A stretch of 64,000 nucleotides of DNA from DATDAH01 sp963792205 (GTDB lineage: Bacteria > Actinomycetota > Acidimicrobiia > Acidimicrobiales > DATDAH01). Under the pieces are notes generated by a model that ran no database searches, was not told the DNA's origin, and saw nothing but the letters and a program-made list of their open reading frames with translations. How positions within the stretch are numbered: the stretch's first letter is position 1; each line of letters begins with the position of its first letter. The translations under genes were made by a program, and so were the position numbers. Shown piece by piece: positions 25,439-34,530 of the stretch. The stretch is from the NCBI GenBank assembly GCA_963792205.1, contig CAWBVI010000002.1:1178001-1242000 (forward strand), in the 5' to 3' direction.

Positions 25439-25469
25439 TGTAAAGCCTAGTCCTGTCATCGGCTGTCAA
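25439..25469 (-). promoter_or_regulatory. Probable promoter of the LPXTG gene
   Basis: On the minus strand TTGACA, a perfect -35 box, occupies 25469-25464. Downstream are TAGGCT (25449-25444, 14-bp spacer) and TTTACA (25444-25439, 19-bp spacer); neither spacing is ideal, so the exact -10 is unsure. The leader to the ATG at 25376 would be about 55-65 nt. Confidence 0.5.
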
Positions 25470-25480
25470 GAGGACATTCT

Positions 25481-25963
25481 TCAGGTCGAGAGGTCGGCGA
25501 CCACCGCACCGGTGGCCTCGACGAGGTCGGCCGGGGCCAATCCGAACACCACCTGGGGGGTCCCGCCGGCCGCCCAGACCTCGTCGTGGGCCAGCAGATC
25601 GGGGTCGACGAACGTGCGCACCGGTGCCGGATGGCCGAACGGCGGCACGCCGCCGATCGGGTAGCCCGTGATCTCGCGGACCCGGTCGGCATCGGCCCGC
25701 AGGGCCCGGCGGGCGCCGGCCGCGGCGGCCAGCTTCGCTTCGTCGAGGCGGTTCGAGCCGCTCACCAGCGCCAGGACCGCCGTTCGCCCGTCGTCGTCGT
25801 CCTCCAGGTCGAACACGAGGGACTTCACGATCTGCCCGACGTCGACGCCGATGGCCCGGGCCGCGTCCTCCGCGGTACGGGTCCCTTCGGGAAAGGTCCG
25901 GGGATCGACCTGGAGCCCCTTCGCGCTGGCCGCGGCGACGACCCGCTCCGTGTTGCGGTGCAT
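25481..25963 (-). CDS. YbaK/EbsC-type aminoacyl-tRNA deacylase
   Basis: A 160-aa trans-editing enzyme that hydrolyses mischarged tRNA such as Cys- or Ala-tRNA(Pro). The family lysine (K47 in IVKSLVF) and the GGVPPFGH loop are present, and length fits. The ATG at 25963 has TAGACA ending 8 nt upstream. It is divergent from the Nudix gene. Which mischarged tRNA it corrects cannot be told from the sequence. Confidence 0.88.
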   Translation of the reverse strand: MHRNTERVVAAASAKGLQVDPRTFPEGTRTAEDAARAIGVDVGQIVKSLVFDLEDDDDGRTAVLALVSGSNRLDEAKLAAAAGARRALRADADRVREITGYPIGGVPPFGHPAPVRTFVDPDLLAHDEVWAAGGTPQVVFGLAPADLVEATGAVVADLST

Positions 25964-26011
25964 GGTGCGCCTGTCTACCGGGAGGAAGCCCCTCCCGGGC
26001 AGACTGGGCCG

Positions 26012-26500
26012 GTGCACCGGTGGCTGGTCGCGGGAGCGCTGATCGAGGGCGACGACGGCCTGCTCCTCGTGCGCAACCGGCGACGGGGCGGGGGCGAGGA
26101 CTGGAGCACGCCGGGCGGGGTGATCGACGACGGCGAGACCGTTCTGGGCGGCCTCGAACGGGAGGTGCGCGAGGAGACCGGCCTCCGGGTGACGGCGTGG
26201 GAGGGCCCGGTCTACGAGATCCGGGCCGAGGCGCCGGACCTCGGTTGGAGCCTGCGGGTCGAGGTCCACCGGGCCACCGCCTACGAGGGCGATCTGGTCG
26301 TCGACGACCCCGACGGGATCGTGGTCGACGCCCGCTGGGTGGCGGTGGGGGAGTGCGCCGCGCTCCTGGCCACGGGGCACCGCTGGGTGGGTGAGCCCCT
26401 CGGGTTCTGGCTGGACGGCGAGCGTGACCACGGTCGGTCCTACGAGTACGTGGTGAAGGGCCGGCACCCCCACGAGCTCGAGGTGGAGCGACGGTCGTGA
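26012..26500 (+). CDS. Nudix hydrolase
   Basis: A 162-aa hydrolase for nucleoside-diphosphate-linked substrates. The Nudix box is complete: G-x5-E-x7-REVREETGL, starting in GGVIDDGE. Substrate is unknown. The GTG at 26012 has CAGACT ending 6 nt upstream. Its stop overlaps the dinB start by 4 bp, so the two are coupled. Pairing with a translesion polymerase would fit nucleotide-pool cleaning, but that is inference. Confidence 0.9.
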   Translation: MHRWLVAGALIEGDDGLLLVRNRRRGGGEDWSTPGGVIDDGETVLGGLEREVREETGLRVTAWEGPVYEIRAEAPDLGWSLRVEVHRATAYEGDLVVDDPDGIVVDARWVAVGECAALLATGHRWVGEPLGFWLDGERDHGRSYEYVVKGRHPHELEVERRS

Positions 26501-27744
26501 GCCCGGTCGCCGAGGACCCGGCGATCCTGCATGTGGACATGGACGCCTTCTTCGTGGCGGTCGAGGTCCGGCGCGACCCGAGCCTGGCGGGGCGAGCGGT
26601 GGTCGTCGGGGGCAACGGCGCCCGAGGGGTCGTGGCCGCGGCGAGCTACGAGGCCCGGGTCCACGGCGTGCACTCGGCGATGCCCTCGACCCGCGCTCGG
26701 CGGCTGTGCCCGCACGCCGTCTTCCTGCCCGGCGACCACGCGCGGTACGCCGAGGTGAGCGAGCGGGTCATGGCCGTCCTGCGGTCGTACACGCCGCTCG
26801 TGGAGCCGATCTCCCTGGACGAGGCCTTCCTGGACGTGTCCGGTTCGCGACGGCTCTGGGGCTCCGGGCCGGAGATCGCCCACCGGATCCGCGCGGACGT
26901 GGACGAGCGGGAGGGCCTGGTGTGCTCGGTGGGCGTGGCCACCACGAAGTTCCTGGCCAAGCTGGCTTCGGAGGCGGCCAAGCCCACCGCGGCCCTCGAC
27001 GGGGTGCGCCCCGGCGCGGGGGTGGTCGTGGTCCCCACGGGCGGTGAGCTGGCCTTTCTCCACCCGCTGCCCGTGCGGGCCCTGTGGGGCGTGGGGCCCA
27101 AGACCCACGAACGCCTGGACCGGCTCGGTGTGACGACGGTGGGTGATCTGGCCGCGCTGTCCGTCGAGACCTTGACCGCCGCGGTCGGCGACGCGGCTGG
27201 TCGCCACCTCCACGGACTCGCCAACGGGGTGGACGACCGATCAGTGGTCCCCGACCAGGAGCTCAAGTCGGTGGGGCACGAGGAGACCTTCCCGCGGGAC
27301 CAGCACGACCACGAGGCCCTGGGTCAGGAGCTGGCGCGCCTCGCCGACGCGGTGGGCCGCCGCCTCCGGGCGCAGGGCCTCGCGGCGCGCACCGTGGTGC
27401 TCAAGGTGCGCTTCGGTGACTTCCGGACCGTCACCCGCTCGGTCACCCTGGCCGACCCGGTGGCCTCGGGCCACGACCTCACGGCCGCGGCCTCGGGGCT
27501 CCTGGCCGCCCTGGACGTCTCCGGCGGGGTCCGCCTGCTCGGGGTCAGCGCCACCGGCCTCGTCGCCGGGGGCCAGGAGCAGCTGCGCCTCGACGCACCG
27601 GCCGACTGGCCCGAGGCCGACCGGGCGATGGACCGGATCCGGGACCGGTTCGGGGCTGACGCCATCGGCCCCGCGGTCACGCTGAGGGCGTCGGGCCTCC
27701 GGGCCAAGCGCCGCGGCGACCAGCAGTGGGGCCCGGACGCCTGA
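26497..27744 (+). CDS. dinB: DNA polymerase IV (Y family)
   Basis: Error-prone translesion polymerase of 415 aa. Catalytic motifs HVDMDAFFVAVE near the start and SLDEAFLDVS further on carry the metal-binding acids; SVGVATTKFLAKLAS follows, then HhH and little-finger domains. No clear C-terminal clamp-binding motif is seen. It starts with GTG overlapping the Nudix stop. No LexA-type box is visible upstream. Confidence 0.94.
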   Translation: MSPVAEDPAILHVDMDAFFVAVEVRRDPSLAGRAVVVGGNGARGVVAAASYEARVHGVHSAMPSTRARRLCPHAVFLPGDHARYAEVSERVMAVLRSYTPLVEPISLDEAFLDVSGSRRLWGSGPEIAHRIRADVDEREGLVCSVGVATTKFLAKLASEAAKPTAALDGVRPGAGVVVVPTGGELAFLHPLPVRALWGVGPKTHERLDRLGVTTVGDLAALSVETLTAAVGDAAGRHLHGLANGVDDRSVVPDQELKSVGHEETFPRDQHDHEALGQELARLADAVGRRLRAQGLAARTVVLKVRFGDFRTVTRSVTLADPVASGHDLTAAASGLLAALDVSGGVRLLGVSATGLVAGGQEQLRLDAPADWPEADRAMDRIRDRFGADAIGPAVTLRASGLRAKRRGDQQWGPDA

Positions 27745-27809
27745 ATCTTTGCCCCACGGGTTCCCCCCGCGCGTTGTTGACCGGGTCCGGCTGTGCGATC
27801 ATGGCCCTG

Positions 27810-28184
27810 GTGCCGCTCTCCGAGGACGAACAGCGGATCCTGCTCGAGATCGAGCAACGCCTCACCGAGGAGGACCCCGATCTCGTCCGTGAGGTCGCGT
27901 CCACGACCGTCTACACGCACGCGCTGCGCAACCTCAAGCTGGCCACGGCGCTCTTCGTCGTGGGCGTCGTCGCCATGGTCCTGCTGCTCGGCACCAACCC
28001 GATCCTCGCCTTCGGCGGGTTCCTGGTCATGCTCGCCGCCGCGCTGTTCTTCGAGCGCAACGCCCGGCGCCTGGGCAAGACCGGCATGCAGCAGATCACC
28101 CAGAACTTCCGCGGCGGCAGCGTCCGGGAGTACTTCGGGGCGACCGGTCAACGCATGCGCGACCGCATGCGCCGCGACGACTGA
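27810..28184 (+). CDS. DUF3040 membrane protein
   Basis: A 124-aa actinobacterial protein. It has the typical PLSEDEQRILLEIEQRL opening, two transmembrane helices (about 50-67 and 70-87) and a basic C-terminus. Function is unknown. The GTG at 27810 is preferred to an ATG at 27801 because relatives begin at PLSE and GATCAT ends 7 nt before it. As I recall, DUF3040 genes often lie near mraZ in Actinobacteria; here mraZ is 12 kb away. Confidence 0.87.
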   Translation: MPLSEDEQRILLEIEQRLTEEDPDLVREVASTTVYTHALRNLKLATALFVVGVVAMVLLLGTNPILAFGGFLVMLAAALFFERNARRLGKTGMQQITQNFRGGSVREYFGATGQRMRDRMRRDD

Positions 28185-28199
28185 CCCCCTCCCGGACGC

Positions 28200-30509
28200 T
28201 CAGCCGTCGCCGAACTGGTGCCGCGGTGACACCGCGCCTCGAAGCCGACGCCACGGCCCCGCCAGCCGTCGGGCCCGGCCGATGATGACCCCGGCCGACC
28301 GCCGGGCCCGCGCCACGTCGGCCGTCGCTGTCGTCCCGCCGTAGGTCGCGCTCGTGGCCATCTCGGCCAGGCCTTCGTGCGCGGCCCGGTCGGTGCCCGC
28401 ATCACCCGCGGCCCGGTGGGCGAACTCCCGAGGCGTCTCCGCGGGTCGGGGCGCGAGGTCGACGAGGGCGAGGGCGCGGACCGAGTCCGACCAGGCGCCG
28501 GCGACCTCGAGCTCGGGGTGTCCCCGGGCGGCCCGGCGTCGGCGGGAACGCCGCAGGGCGCCGACGAGCGGGACGCCGGCCAGCCAGACCACGAGGATCG
28601 CGACGACGCCGAAGAGGACGCCGTCGACGACGCCGATGCCCTCGTCGGCGGCCGAGCTCTCGAACGCCTCCGGCAGCGGGTCGTCGAGCGCGGCCGGGCG
28701 CTGGGGGAGGGTGAAGGTGGTGACCGGGCCCGGCACGGTGGTCGGGGTCACGGCGTCCTCGGCCTCGGCCTGCTGGGCCGCCACGTTCGTGTACCCCTCC
28801 GCCCCGGGCGCCCCGCGACCGGGCGTCGGCTCGAAGCCCACCCAACCCACGCCGGCGAAGTAGAGCTCGGGCCATGCGTGGGCGTTGCGGCCCCGGACGA
28901 TGTAGGTGGTGGGGTCGTCGGGGACGGGATCGCCGGGCGTGAAGCCCACGGCGACGCGGGCGGGCATCCCGAGCGATCGGGCGAGGGCGGCGTAGGCGCC
29001 GGCGAACTGCTCGCAGTAGCCGACGCGGCCGCTCGGATCGAGGAAGGCGGCCAGGGCGTCGGTCCCGTGGCCCGGGACGACCTCGAGGCTGTAGGTGAAC
29101 TCCGTCCGGAACCAGTCCTGGAGCGCCAGGGCCTGGTCGTAAGGCGTGGCGGCGCCGCCCACCGCCTCTTCGGCGTACCGGGAGGCGAGCGGCTGGATCT
29201 CGGCCGGGAGGCGGGTGAACCGGTCGAGGAACTCGCGGTCGAGGCCGGAGGTGCCGCCGGCCAGGTCGCCGGGGAGGAGACGGGGCACGATCGAGAAGAC
29301 CTCGTACTCGACCCCGTCCGAGGTCTCGCGCTCGGTGCTCACGACGAGGGTCGACGAGTCGGCGTCCCAGTCGACCTCGGCGTCGGGGCTGTCGACGCTC
29401 ACCGGCTCGTAGGCCGCCGGGAGCCAGATCTGGGCCAGGTTGGCGATGCGGAACCGTTGGTTCAGCCGGGCCGAGCCGGGGACGTCGGCGGGCGTCGACG
29501 GAAGGCGGCCGTCCGCCTCGACGAAGGCCCCCGAGGAGGACCACAGGTTGCCGTCGAAGTCGTCGAGGGAGGTCGTCCGCCAGTAGGCGGGGAGTGCGGC
29601 CTCGACCCGGAAGGCCTCGATGTCGCTCTGCTCGATCAGCCGGGAACGGATGTCGACCAGTGGGCTGAGGGTGACGCGGTCACCGCCTCCGCCCCCGCCG
29701 TCGAGGTCGAACACCGCCTCGCCGTCGCCGCCGGGCAGGCGCGGCCCGACCAGGGCGGCCACCAGCACGGCGCCGACCGCCAGGAGCCCGCCGACGACGA
29801 GGAGCGAGCGGGCCCCGCGCCCCGCGTCGGTGGCCAACCACCGACCGGCCTCATCGGTTCGGGCCACCCGGGCGGCCAGCGTGAAGAGCAGGACGGCGGC
29901 CACGAAGACGATGGCCGAGACGACCCGGTGGCGATCGTCGGCCAGGATCGTGGAGAAGAGGAAGAGCCCGGTGGCCGGGGCCAGTGCCTCGACGGTGGCG
30001 TGGAGGCGGAAGGCGAGCCCGTCGGACACCGCGGCCACGATCCAGGCCGCCGCCATGGCGACGATGACGAAGCCGGGGGCGGCCGGGACGGGAGCGGAGA
30101 TGTCGAGGAAGATGTCCCACGCGCCGGACAGGTCGTCCGCCAGCCGGTCGATCGTCCGGGAGGTGGGCAGGAGCCAGCCGGTCGTGCCCCCGTAGCGCAG
30201 CCACGTCAGCACGACGGGCAGGAGCGCGAGGTGGGCCACCGTGGACAGCAGCGGTCCCACGCCGAGGCGCCGCAGCGCGATGGCGATCACGTGCCCAAGG
30301 ACGGCCGCCACCGCGATCGGCAGGAACCATCCGGCGTTGGCGAAGAGGCGGGCGTACCCGCCGATGGTCGCCAGCGACACGCCGATCAGCGCCGCCTCCG
30401 CGAGGGCCAGCGACGGCGCCGGCCGCCCGGGTTCGGCGGGTCGCGGGGGCGTCGGTGGCACCGGCGCCGCTGCCGCGGCTTCAGTCGCCCGGTCGAGGAC
30501 GGCGGTCAC
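28200..30509 (-). CDS. Transglutaminase-like membrane protein (TgpA type)
   Basis: A 769-aa protein with about six N-terminal transmembrane helices (40-260), a large extracellular part and one C-terminal helix (about 660). The transglutaminase-like domain has catalytic C499 (GYCEQFAG) and H544 (NAHAWPELY), with E560 in GFEPTPG where many have Asp. It probably acts as a protease or peptide-processing enzyme on envelope proteins. It is the last gene of MoxR-DUF58-TgpA; its GTG overlaps the DUF58 stop (GTGA). The frame runs open far upstream, but the family start is at VTAVLDRA. Confidence 0.88.
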   Translation of the reverse strand: MTAVLDRATEAAAAAPVPPTPPRPAEPGRPAPSLALAEAALIGVSLATIGGYARLFANAGWFLPIAVAAVLGHVIAIALRRLGVGPLLSTVAHLALLPVVLTWLRYGGTTGWLLPTSRTIDRLADDLSGAWDIFLDISAPVPAAPGFVIVAMAAAWIVAAVSDGLAFRLHATVEALAPATGLFLFSTILADDRHRVVSAIVFVAAVLLFTLAARVARTDEAGRWLATDAGRGARSLLVVGGLLAVGAVLVAALVGPRLPGGDGEAVFDLDGGGGGGDRVTLSPLVDIRSRLIEQSDIEAFRVEAALPAYWRTTSLDDFDGNLWSSSGAFVEADGRLPSTPADVPGSARLNQRFRIANLAQIWLPAAYEPVSVDSPDAEVDWDADSSTLVVSTERETSDGVEYEVFSIVPRLLPGDLAGGTSGLDREFLDRFTRLPAEIQPLASRYAEEAVGGAATPYDQALALQDWFRTEFTYSLEVVPGHGTDALAAFLDPSGRVGYCEQFAGAYAALARSLGMPARVAVGFTPGDPVPDDPTTYIVRGRNAHAWPELYFAGVGWVGFEPTPGRGAPGAEGYTNVAAQQAEAEDAVTPTTVPGPVTTFTLPQRPAALDDPLPEAFESSAADEGIGVVDGVLFGVVAILVVWLAGVPLVGALRRSRRRRAARGHPELEVAGAWSDSVRALALVDLAPRPAETPREFAHRAAGDAGTDRAAHEGLAEMATSATYGGTTATADVARARRSAGVIIGRARRLAGPWRRLRGAVSPRHQFGDG

Positions 30510-31651
30510 GCCGAGCCCCGTCGGGCCAGGACGGCACCCTCGTCCGCCCAGGCCGCGGCGAAGGTCTGGTCGACCCCGACCCGCACGACACCGTGGCTGT
30601 CGACCCGCCCGACGTCGTCGTCGGGGGACCGTTCGAACACGACCAGGAACCGGCGGCCCGGGCCGCCCGCCGACGCCGTCGTGCTCATGCCCGCAGGTGT
30701 GGTGACGGCCACCAGGGTCCCCGGGTGCTCGATGCGGGCCTCCCCGCCCCGTTCCGCGGGGACCACCGCGGCGAGGTACTCGAGCAGGGCGACGAGGGCG
30801 GAGGGCCCGGCCCCGTAGCCCGAGTCGGTGCCGTCGGTGGTGACGAGGCGGACCTCGTCGCCCCGGACGGTCGCCGCGAGCAGGAAGCTGGCGGTGGCCG
30901 AGACGGCGCGCTCGAAGGTCTCGTCGGTGTGCACGGGACGCCGGGTGTCGAGCAGGACCGTGGTCCGGCCCTGCTGGTGCCGCTCGTGCTGGCGCACGGT
31001 GAGCTCGTCGCGCCGGGCGGTCGAGGGCCAGTGGACCTTGCGCAGGTCGTCCCCGATGACGTAGGGCCGCAGGGAGTGGAACTCGTCCCCGCCCGTCTGC
31101 AGGCCCGGTGTGCGCCAGCCGTGCGGGTCGACCCCGTCGGAGCGGGAGGCGGCCGCGATGTCGTCGACGGCGGGGTACACGACGAGGGTCGACGGCGCCG
31201 CGGCGGTGACCACCACCTCGGTCAGCCCGAATGGGTCGCCCAGCTCGACGTCGAGGGGGCCGACCGTGACGATGCCCCGGTTCCGGGTCGGCAGCCGGTA
31301 GGCGGCCCGCACCCGGCCGGCGGTCTCGAGCGGGGCGACGAGGATCTCCGCCCCCGCCGTGCCGCTCACCCCGTCGCGGAGCCGCAGGACCGGTGTGCGC
31401 CGGCGGCCGCGGTTGCGGACGAAGACCTCCACCCGGCTGGCCTGGCCGGCGTGGACCTTGTCCGGCTGCAGGGTGCGGACCACCTCGAGGCGCAGCGCGG
31501 TCAGCAGGGTGAGCGCGGCCGCCGACGCCAGGAGCACGAGAAGTGCGAGGCCGAACACGATCAGCTCGGGGAGGCCGAACAGGAACCCGCTGACCAGGGC
31601 GACCCCGCCGGCGAGGAGGACCCCCCAGCCGGCTCGGGTCAGGACCCTCAA
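30506..31651 (-). CDS. DUF58 protein (MoxR-associated)
   Basis: A 381-aa protein with two N-terminal transmembrane helices (about 8-45) and a DUF58 domain including DPFGL, GDEFHSLRPYVIGDDLRKVHW in two parts (DEFHSLRPYVIGDDLRK, VHWPSTARRDEL). DUF58 proteins resemble von Willebrand A domains and work with MoxR ATPases. The only start near the family's N-terminus (RVLTRAGW) is a TTG at 31651, which overlaps the MoxR stop as TTGA, the same 4-bp coupling used elsewhere. Confidence 0.88.
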   Translation of the reverse strand: MRVLTRAGWGVLLAGGVALVSGFLFGLPELIVFGLALLVLLASAAALTLLTALRLEVVRTLQPDKVHAGQASRVEVFVRNRGRRRTPVLRLRDGVSGTAGAEILVAPLETAGRVRAAYRLPTRNRGIVTVGPLDVELGDPFGLTEVVVTAAAPSTLVVYPAVDDIAAASRSDGVDPHGWRTPGLQTGGDEFHSLRPYVIGDDLRKVHWPSTARRDELTVRQHERHQQGRTTVLLDTRRPVHTDETFERAVSATASFLLAATVRGDEVRLVTTDGTDSGYGAGPSALVALLEYLAAVVPAERGGEARIEHPGTLVAVTTPAGMSTTASAGGPGRRFLVVFERSPDDDVGRVDSHGVVRVGVDQTFAAAWADEGAVLARRGSA

Positions 31652-32619
31652 CGTTGGACGCGGGGCACGGGGACGGTGTCGGTGAGCTCGGCGAGCACGT
31701 CGGCCGTCGTGATGCCCCGCAACCGGGCGTCGGCACTCGTCGTCAGCCGGTGGGCCAGCACCGGGCGGACCAGGGCCTTGACGTCGTCCGGTGTGGCGAA
31801 GTTCCGGCCCGTGGACAGGGCCCGCACCCGGGTCGCCCGGAGCAGGCTGAGCGTGGCCCGGGGCGACATGCCCAAGGCCAGGTCCGGGTGCCGCCGGGAA
31901 GCGTGGGCGAGGTCGACGAGGTACTGGCGGAGCGCCGGGGCCACGTGGACCATCGAGGCCGCCTTGACCAGCTCGGCCAGGTCGTCCGCGGTCGCCACCG
32001 GCTCGAGCGAGGCCAGCGCGGGAGCGTCGACCTGGTGCTCGAGCAGGTCGAGCTCGGACTCGGGGGCGGGGTAGCCGATGGCCACCCGCATGAGGAACCG
32101 GTCGAGCTGGCTCTCGGGCAGGGCGTAGGTGCCCTCGTGCTCGATCGGGTTCTGGGTGGCGATCACCACGAACGGCCGGGCCAAGGGGTAGGTGACCCCG
32201 TCCACCGTCACCTGCTCCTCGGCCATCGCCTCGAGCAGGGCGGACTGCGTCTTCGGCGAGGCCCGGTTGATCTCGTCGGCCAGCACGACGCCCGCGAACA
32301 CCGGCCCCGGTCGGAACGTGAAGCGGCTGTTCTGACGGTCCCAGACCGAGATGCCCACGACGTCGGAGGGGAGCAGGTCGGGGGTGAACTGGATGCGGCC
32401 GAAGGAGACGTCGACCGAACGGGCCACTGCCTTCGCCAGGCTGGTCTTGCCCACCCCGGGCACGTCCTCGACCAGGAGGTGGCCCTCGGCGACGAGGCAC
32501 AGCAGGACGAGCTCGATCACGTCGCGCTTGCCGCGGATGACGAGCTCGACGTTGTCGGCGATCCGGTCCAGCACCGCCGTCGCCGCGGCGAACGGCGCGT
32601 CGTCCGAGGGCAGGGCCAT
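31648..32619 (-). CDS. MoxR-family AAA+ ATPase
   Basis: A 323-aa ATPase, thought to act as a chaperone that matures or activates partner proteins. Walker A is EDVPGVGKTSLAKA, Walker B VLADEINRASPKTQ, sensor ATQNPIEHEGTY. The ATG at 32619 has TACCCT ending 6 nt upstream. First gene of the operon with DUF58 and the transglutaminase-like protein. Divergent from the small gene at 32646. Confidence 0.94.
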   Translation of the reverse strand: MALPSDDAPFAAATAVLDRIADNVELVIRGKRDVIELVLLCLVAEGHLLVEDVPGVGKTSLAKAVARSVDVSFGRIQFTPDLLPSDVVGISVWDRQNSRFTFRPGPVFAGVVLADEINRASPKTQSALLEAMAEEQVTVDGVTYPLARPFVVIATQNPIEHEGTYALPESQLDRFLMRVAIGYPAPESELDLLEHQVDAPALASLEPVATADDLAELVKAASMVHVAPALRQYLVDLAHASRRHPDLALGMSPRATLSLLRATRVRALSTGRNFATPDDVKALVRPVLAHRLTTSADARLRGITTADVLAELTDTVPVPRVQR

Positions 32620-32645
32620 CCGCCCAGGGTAGGTTGCGGCGCGGC

Positions 32646-32933
32646 ATGGCAACCGACGCGCTGCCCCCCTTTCGTGGCTGGCTGCCCGTCGTCGGGGCGG
32701 TGTTGGCCCGCCCGTCGCTCTGGCCGATCGCCGTCCGCCAGGTCTTCGTCCTCGCTCCTCGGGGGTGGTGGCACCGCTGGCCGCTGCTGCCGTTGCCCGA
32801 CCCCGCCTACCTCCGCTTTCGGCTGGTCACGGCCTACGGCACGACCGAGCACGCCGCCGAGCCCGACGACGTGGTGGCCTGGCTGCGCTGGTGCCGGGAC
32901 TGGCGCCGGGCCGGCTGGGGCGGAGCCCGCTAG
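32646..32933 (+). CDS. Hypothetical small protein
   Basis: A 95-aa protein rich in Trp, Pro and Arg, with a moderately hydrophobic N-terminal half (GWLPVVGAVLARPSLWPIAV) and a soluble end (VAWLRWCRDWRRAGW). I recognise no family. The ATG at 32646 is 27 bp from the divergent moxR start; TAGGTT lies 10 nt upstream, slightly farther than at other leaderless starts. About 250 bp follow before the pseudogene with nothing recognisable. Confidence 0.6.
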   Translation: MATDALPPFRGWLPVVGAVLARPSLWPIAVRQVFVLAPRGWWHRWPLLPLPDPAYLRFRLVTAYGTTEHAAEPDDVVAWLRWCRDWRRAGWGGAR

Positions 32934-33181
32934 CGCAACACGGCGAGGACCCGCTCGAAGGGTGCGAGGTCCGGGACCGAGGTGTGGAGCTGTGCGACGA
33001 CCAGCCGGAAGCGAGCGGCCCGGCGAGCAGGACACCGCCCGACAGAGGAGTGCACTGGTCCCCGCCGCCGAAGCGCTCGCAGACCGCTCGAGGGGAGGGC
33101 ACGGGGTGATCCTGACCGCCGTGTGGGCGTGTGAGGTGGAGGGAGGGGCGGGGTTTGGTCGGGTTGCCGGCTGGGCCCGCT

Positions 33182-34455
33182 TCAGCGGGCCGGCACCCGA
33201 TCCGGTGGCCGGCCGTGGATCCGGCGGCTCAGGTGGGGTCGGGGTTGGGGTGGCAGGACGATGCCGCCGAGGCGGAGCTGGTGGCTGGGGAGGCGGGTGA
33301 TGTCCCAGTCGTGGCCGTGGATGATGTGGTGGTGGAACGAGCAGAGGGGCACGAGGTTGTCGAGGTTGGTGAGCCCTTTGCGTTCCCAGGGCTTGAGGTG
33401 GTGGATCTCGCACCACTCGAAGCGGACGTCGCAGCCCTCGATGGCGCAGGTCTCGTGCATGGCCCGTAGCGTGTGACGCTGCGGCTCGGTGGCCAGGCGG
33501 ACCTTGCGACCCTGGTCCAAGACGGCCCCCTGGCTGTCCAGGATCATGGGGATGATGTCGGCTTCGCAGGCCAGGCGGCGGAGCTGGCGGGCGGTGATCT
33601 TGGTGCCGTCGGCCAGCTCGCAGAAGCCGTTGACCTTGAGCTGGTCCCACAACAGGTCGGCCTCGGCCAGGGCCAGGATGGTGGGGCGGGCCTTGCGCTT
33701 GGACAGGGCATCGGCGCCCCGGGCCCGTCAGCGCCATCTCCAGGGCGGCGTCGGCCCAGCGCTGGACGTTGGTGCGTTCCCGGTCGGGATAGAGCTTGTC
33801 GCGGTGCTCGGCCCGGAGCTCGTCGTGGACCAGGTCCCGCAGCAGGCCGGCGATGACGGCGTCGGCTTCGTCATCCAGGCTGAGCAGGGTGTTGTTCATG
33901 CCGTCGCGGCCCCGCCAGCGGCGGACCTTGCGGCGGCGGCGCTGGCGCTCCAGGTCGCTCATCCCGGCCTCGCGTTCGGCGTCGATGTCCCGGGCCCACT
34001 CGGCCAGGCGGTCCCGGAAGGTGTCCGCGCACTCACTCCCGACGCCAGGCGCAGCAGGTGGAGCTGGTCATCGAGGACCTGGTCCCGGTTGGCGCTGTCG
34101 GCGTGGTCGGCGACGGCTCCGGCAGTGATCGAAGGTGACCTTCCCGGCGGCCAGGGCGTCGGCGAAGGCGGGCATCACCATCAGCTGGGCGGCCACGTGC
34201 CCGCTGGGCCCGGGCGGTGGAGCGGGCGATCCCGGTCTGCTGCTGGAGCCAACCCCCCGCATCCCGCACCGGCAGGGGATCGATCAGCCGCCGCCGCTCG
34301 ACCTCGGCCAACAGGTCGGCCTCGTCGGCATCGAGACGGGTGCGCTGCTCCTGCAACGCCACCGCCGCCAGTTCGAGGTGCCGCAGGCCCTTGCCCCGAT
34401 ACGGGTTCGGGAGCTCCCGATCATCGTCGGGATCGGCCGCGAACGGATCGAACAT
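33182..34455 (-). pseudogene. Frameshifted HNH endonuclease / DUF222 (13E12-like) pseudogene
   Basis: Remains of a DUF222-HNH protein split over several frames. Going down the minus strand: DUF222 start from ATG 34455 (HLELAAVALQEQRTRLDADE...), frame change near 34195 (HVAAQLMVMPAFADALAAGK), another near 34110, another near 34040 (SECADTFRDRLAEWARDIDA) and another near 33722 in a GC run. The last piece, 33652-33182, keeps an intact HNH motif (CEIHHLKPWERKG, LVPLCSFHHHIIHG). The promoter-like TAGGTT 8 nt before 34455 is still there, so decay may be recent. This family is often multicopy in actinobacteria. Confidence 0.82.
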
Positions 34456-34530
34456 CAGTACCCAACCTACTCAGGGGGTGTGACAGCCAAACCGGTGTCC
34501 GTCGCCCGGGATCTGCGGCACGATTCGCGC

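Noticed and set aside
28200..31736. A 1178-codon open frame on the minus strand covering the transglutaminase gene and more
   Set aside because: The upstream third is a shadow of the DUF58 gene in another frame, open only because stops are rare at this GC content. The real gene starts at 30509.
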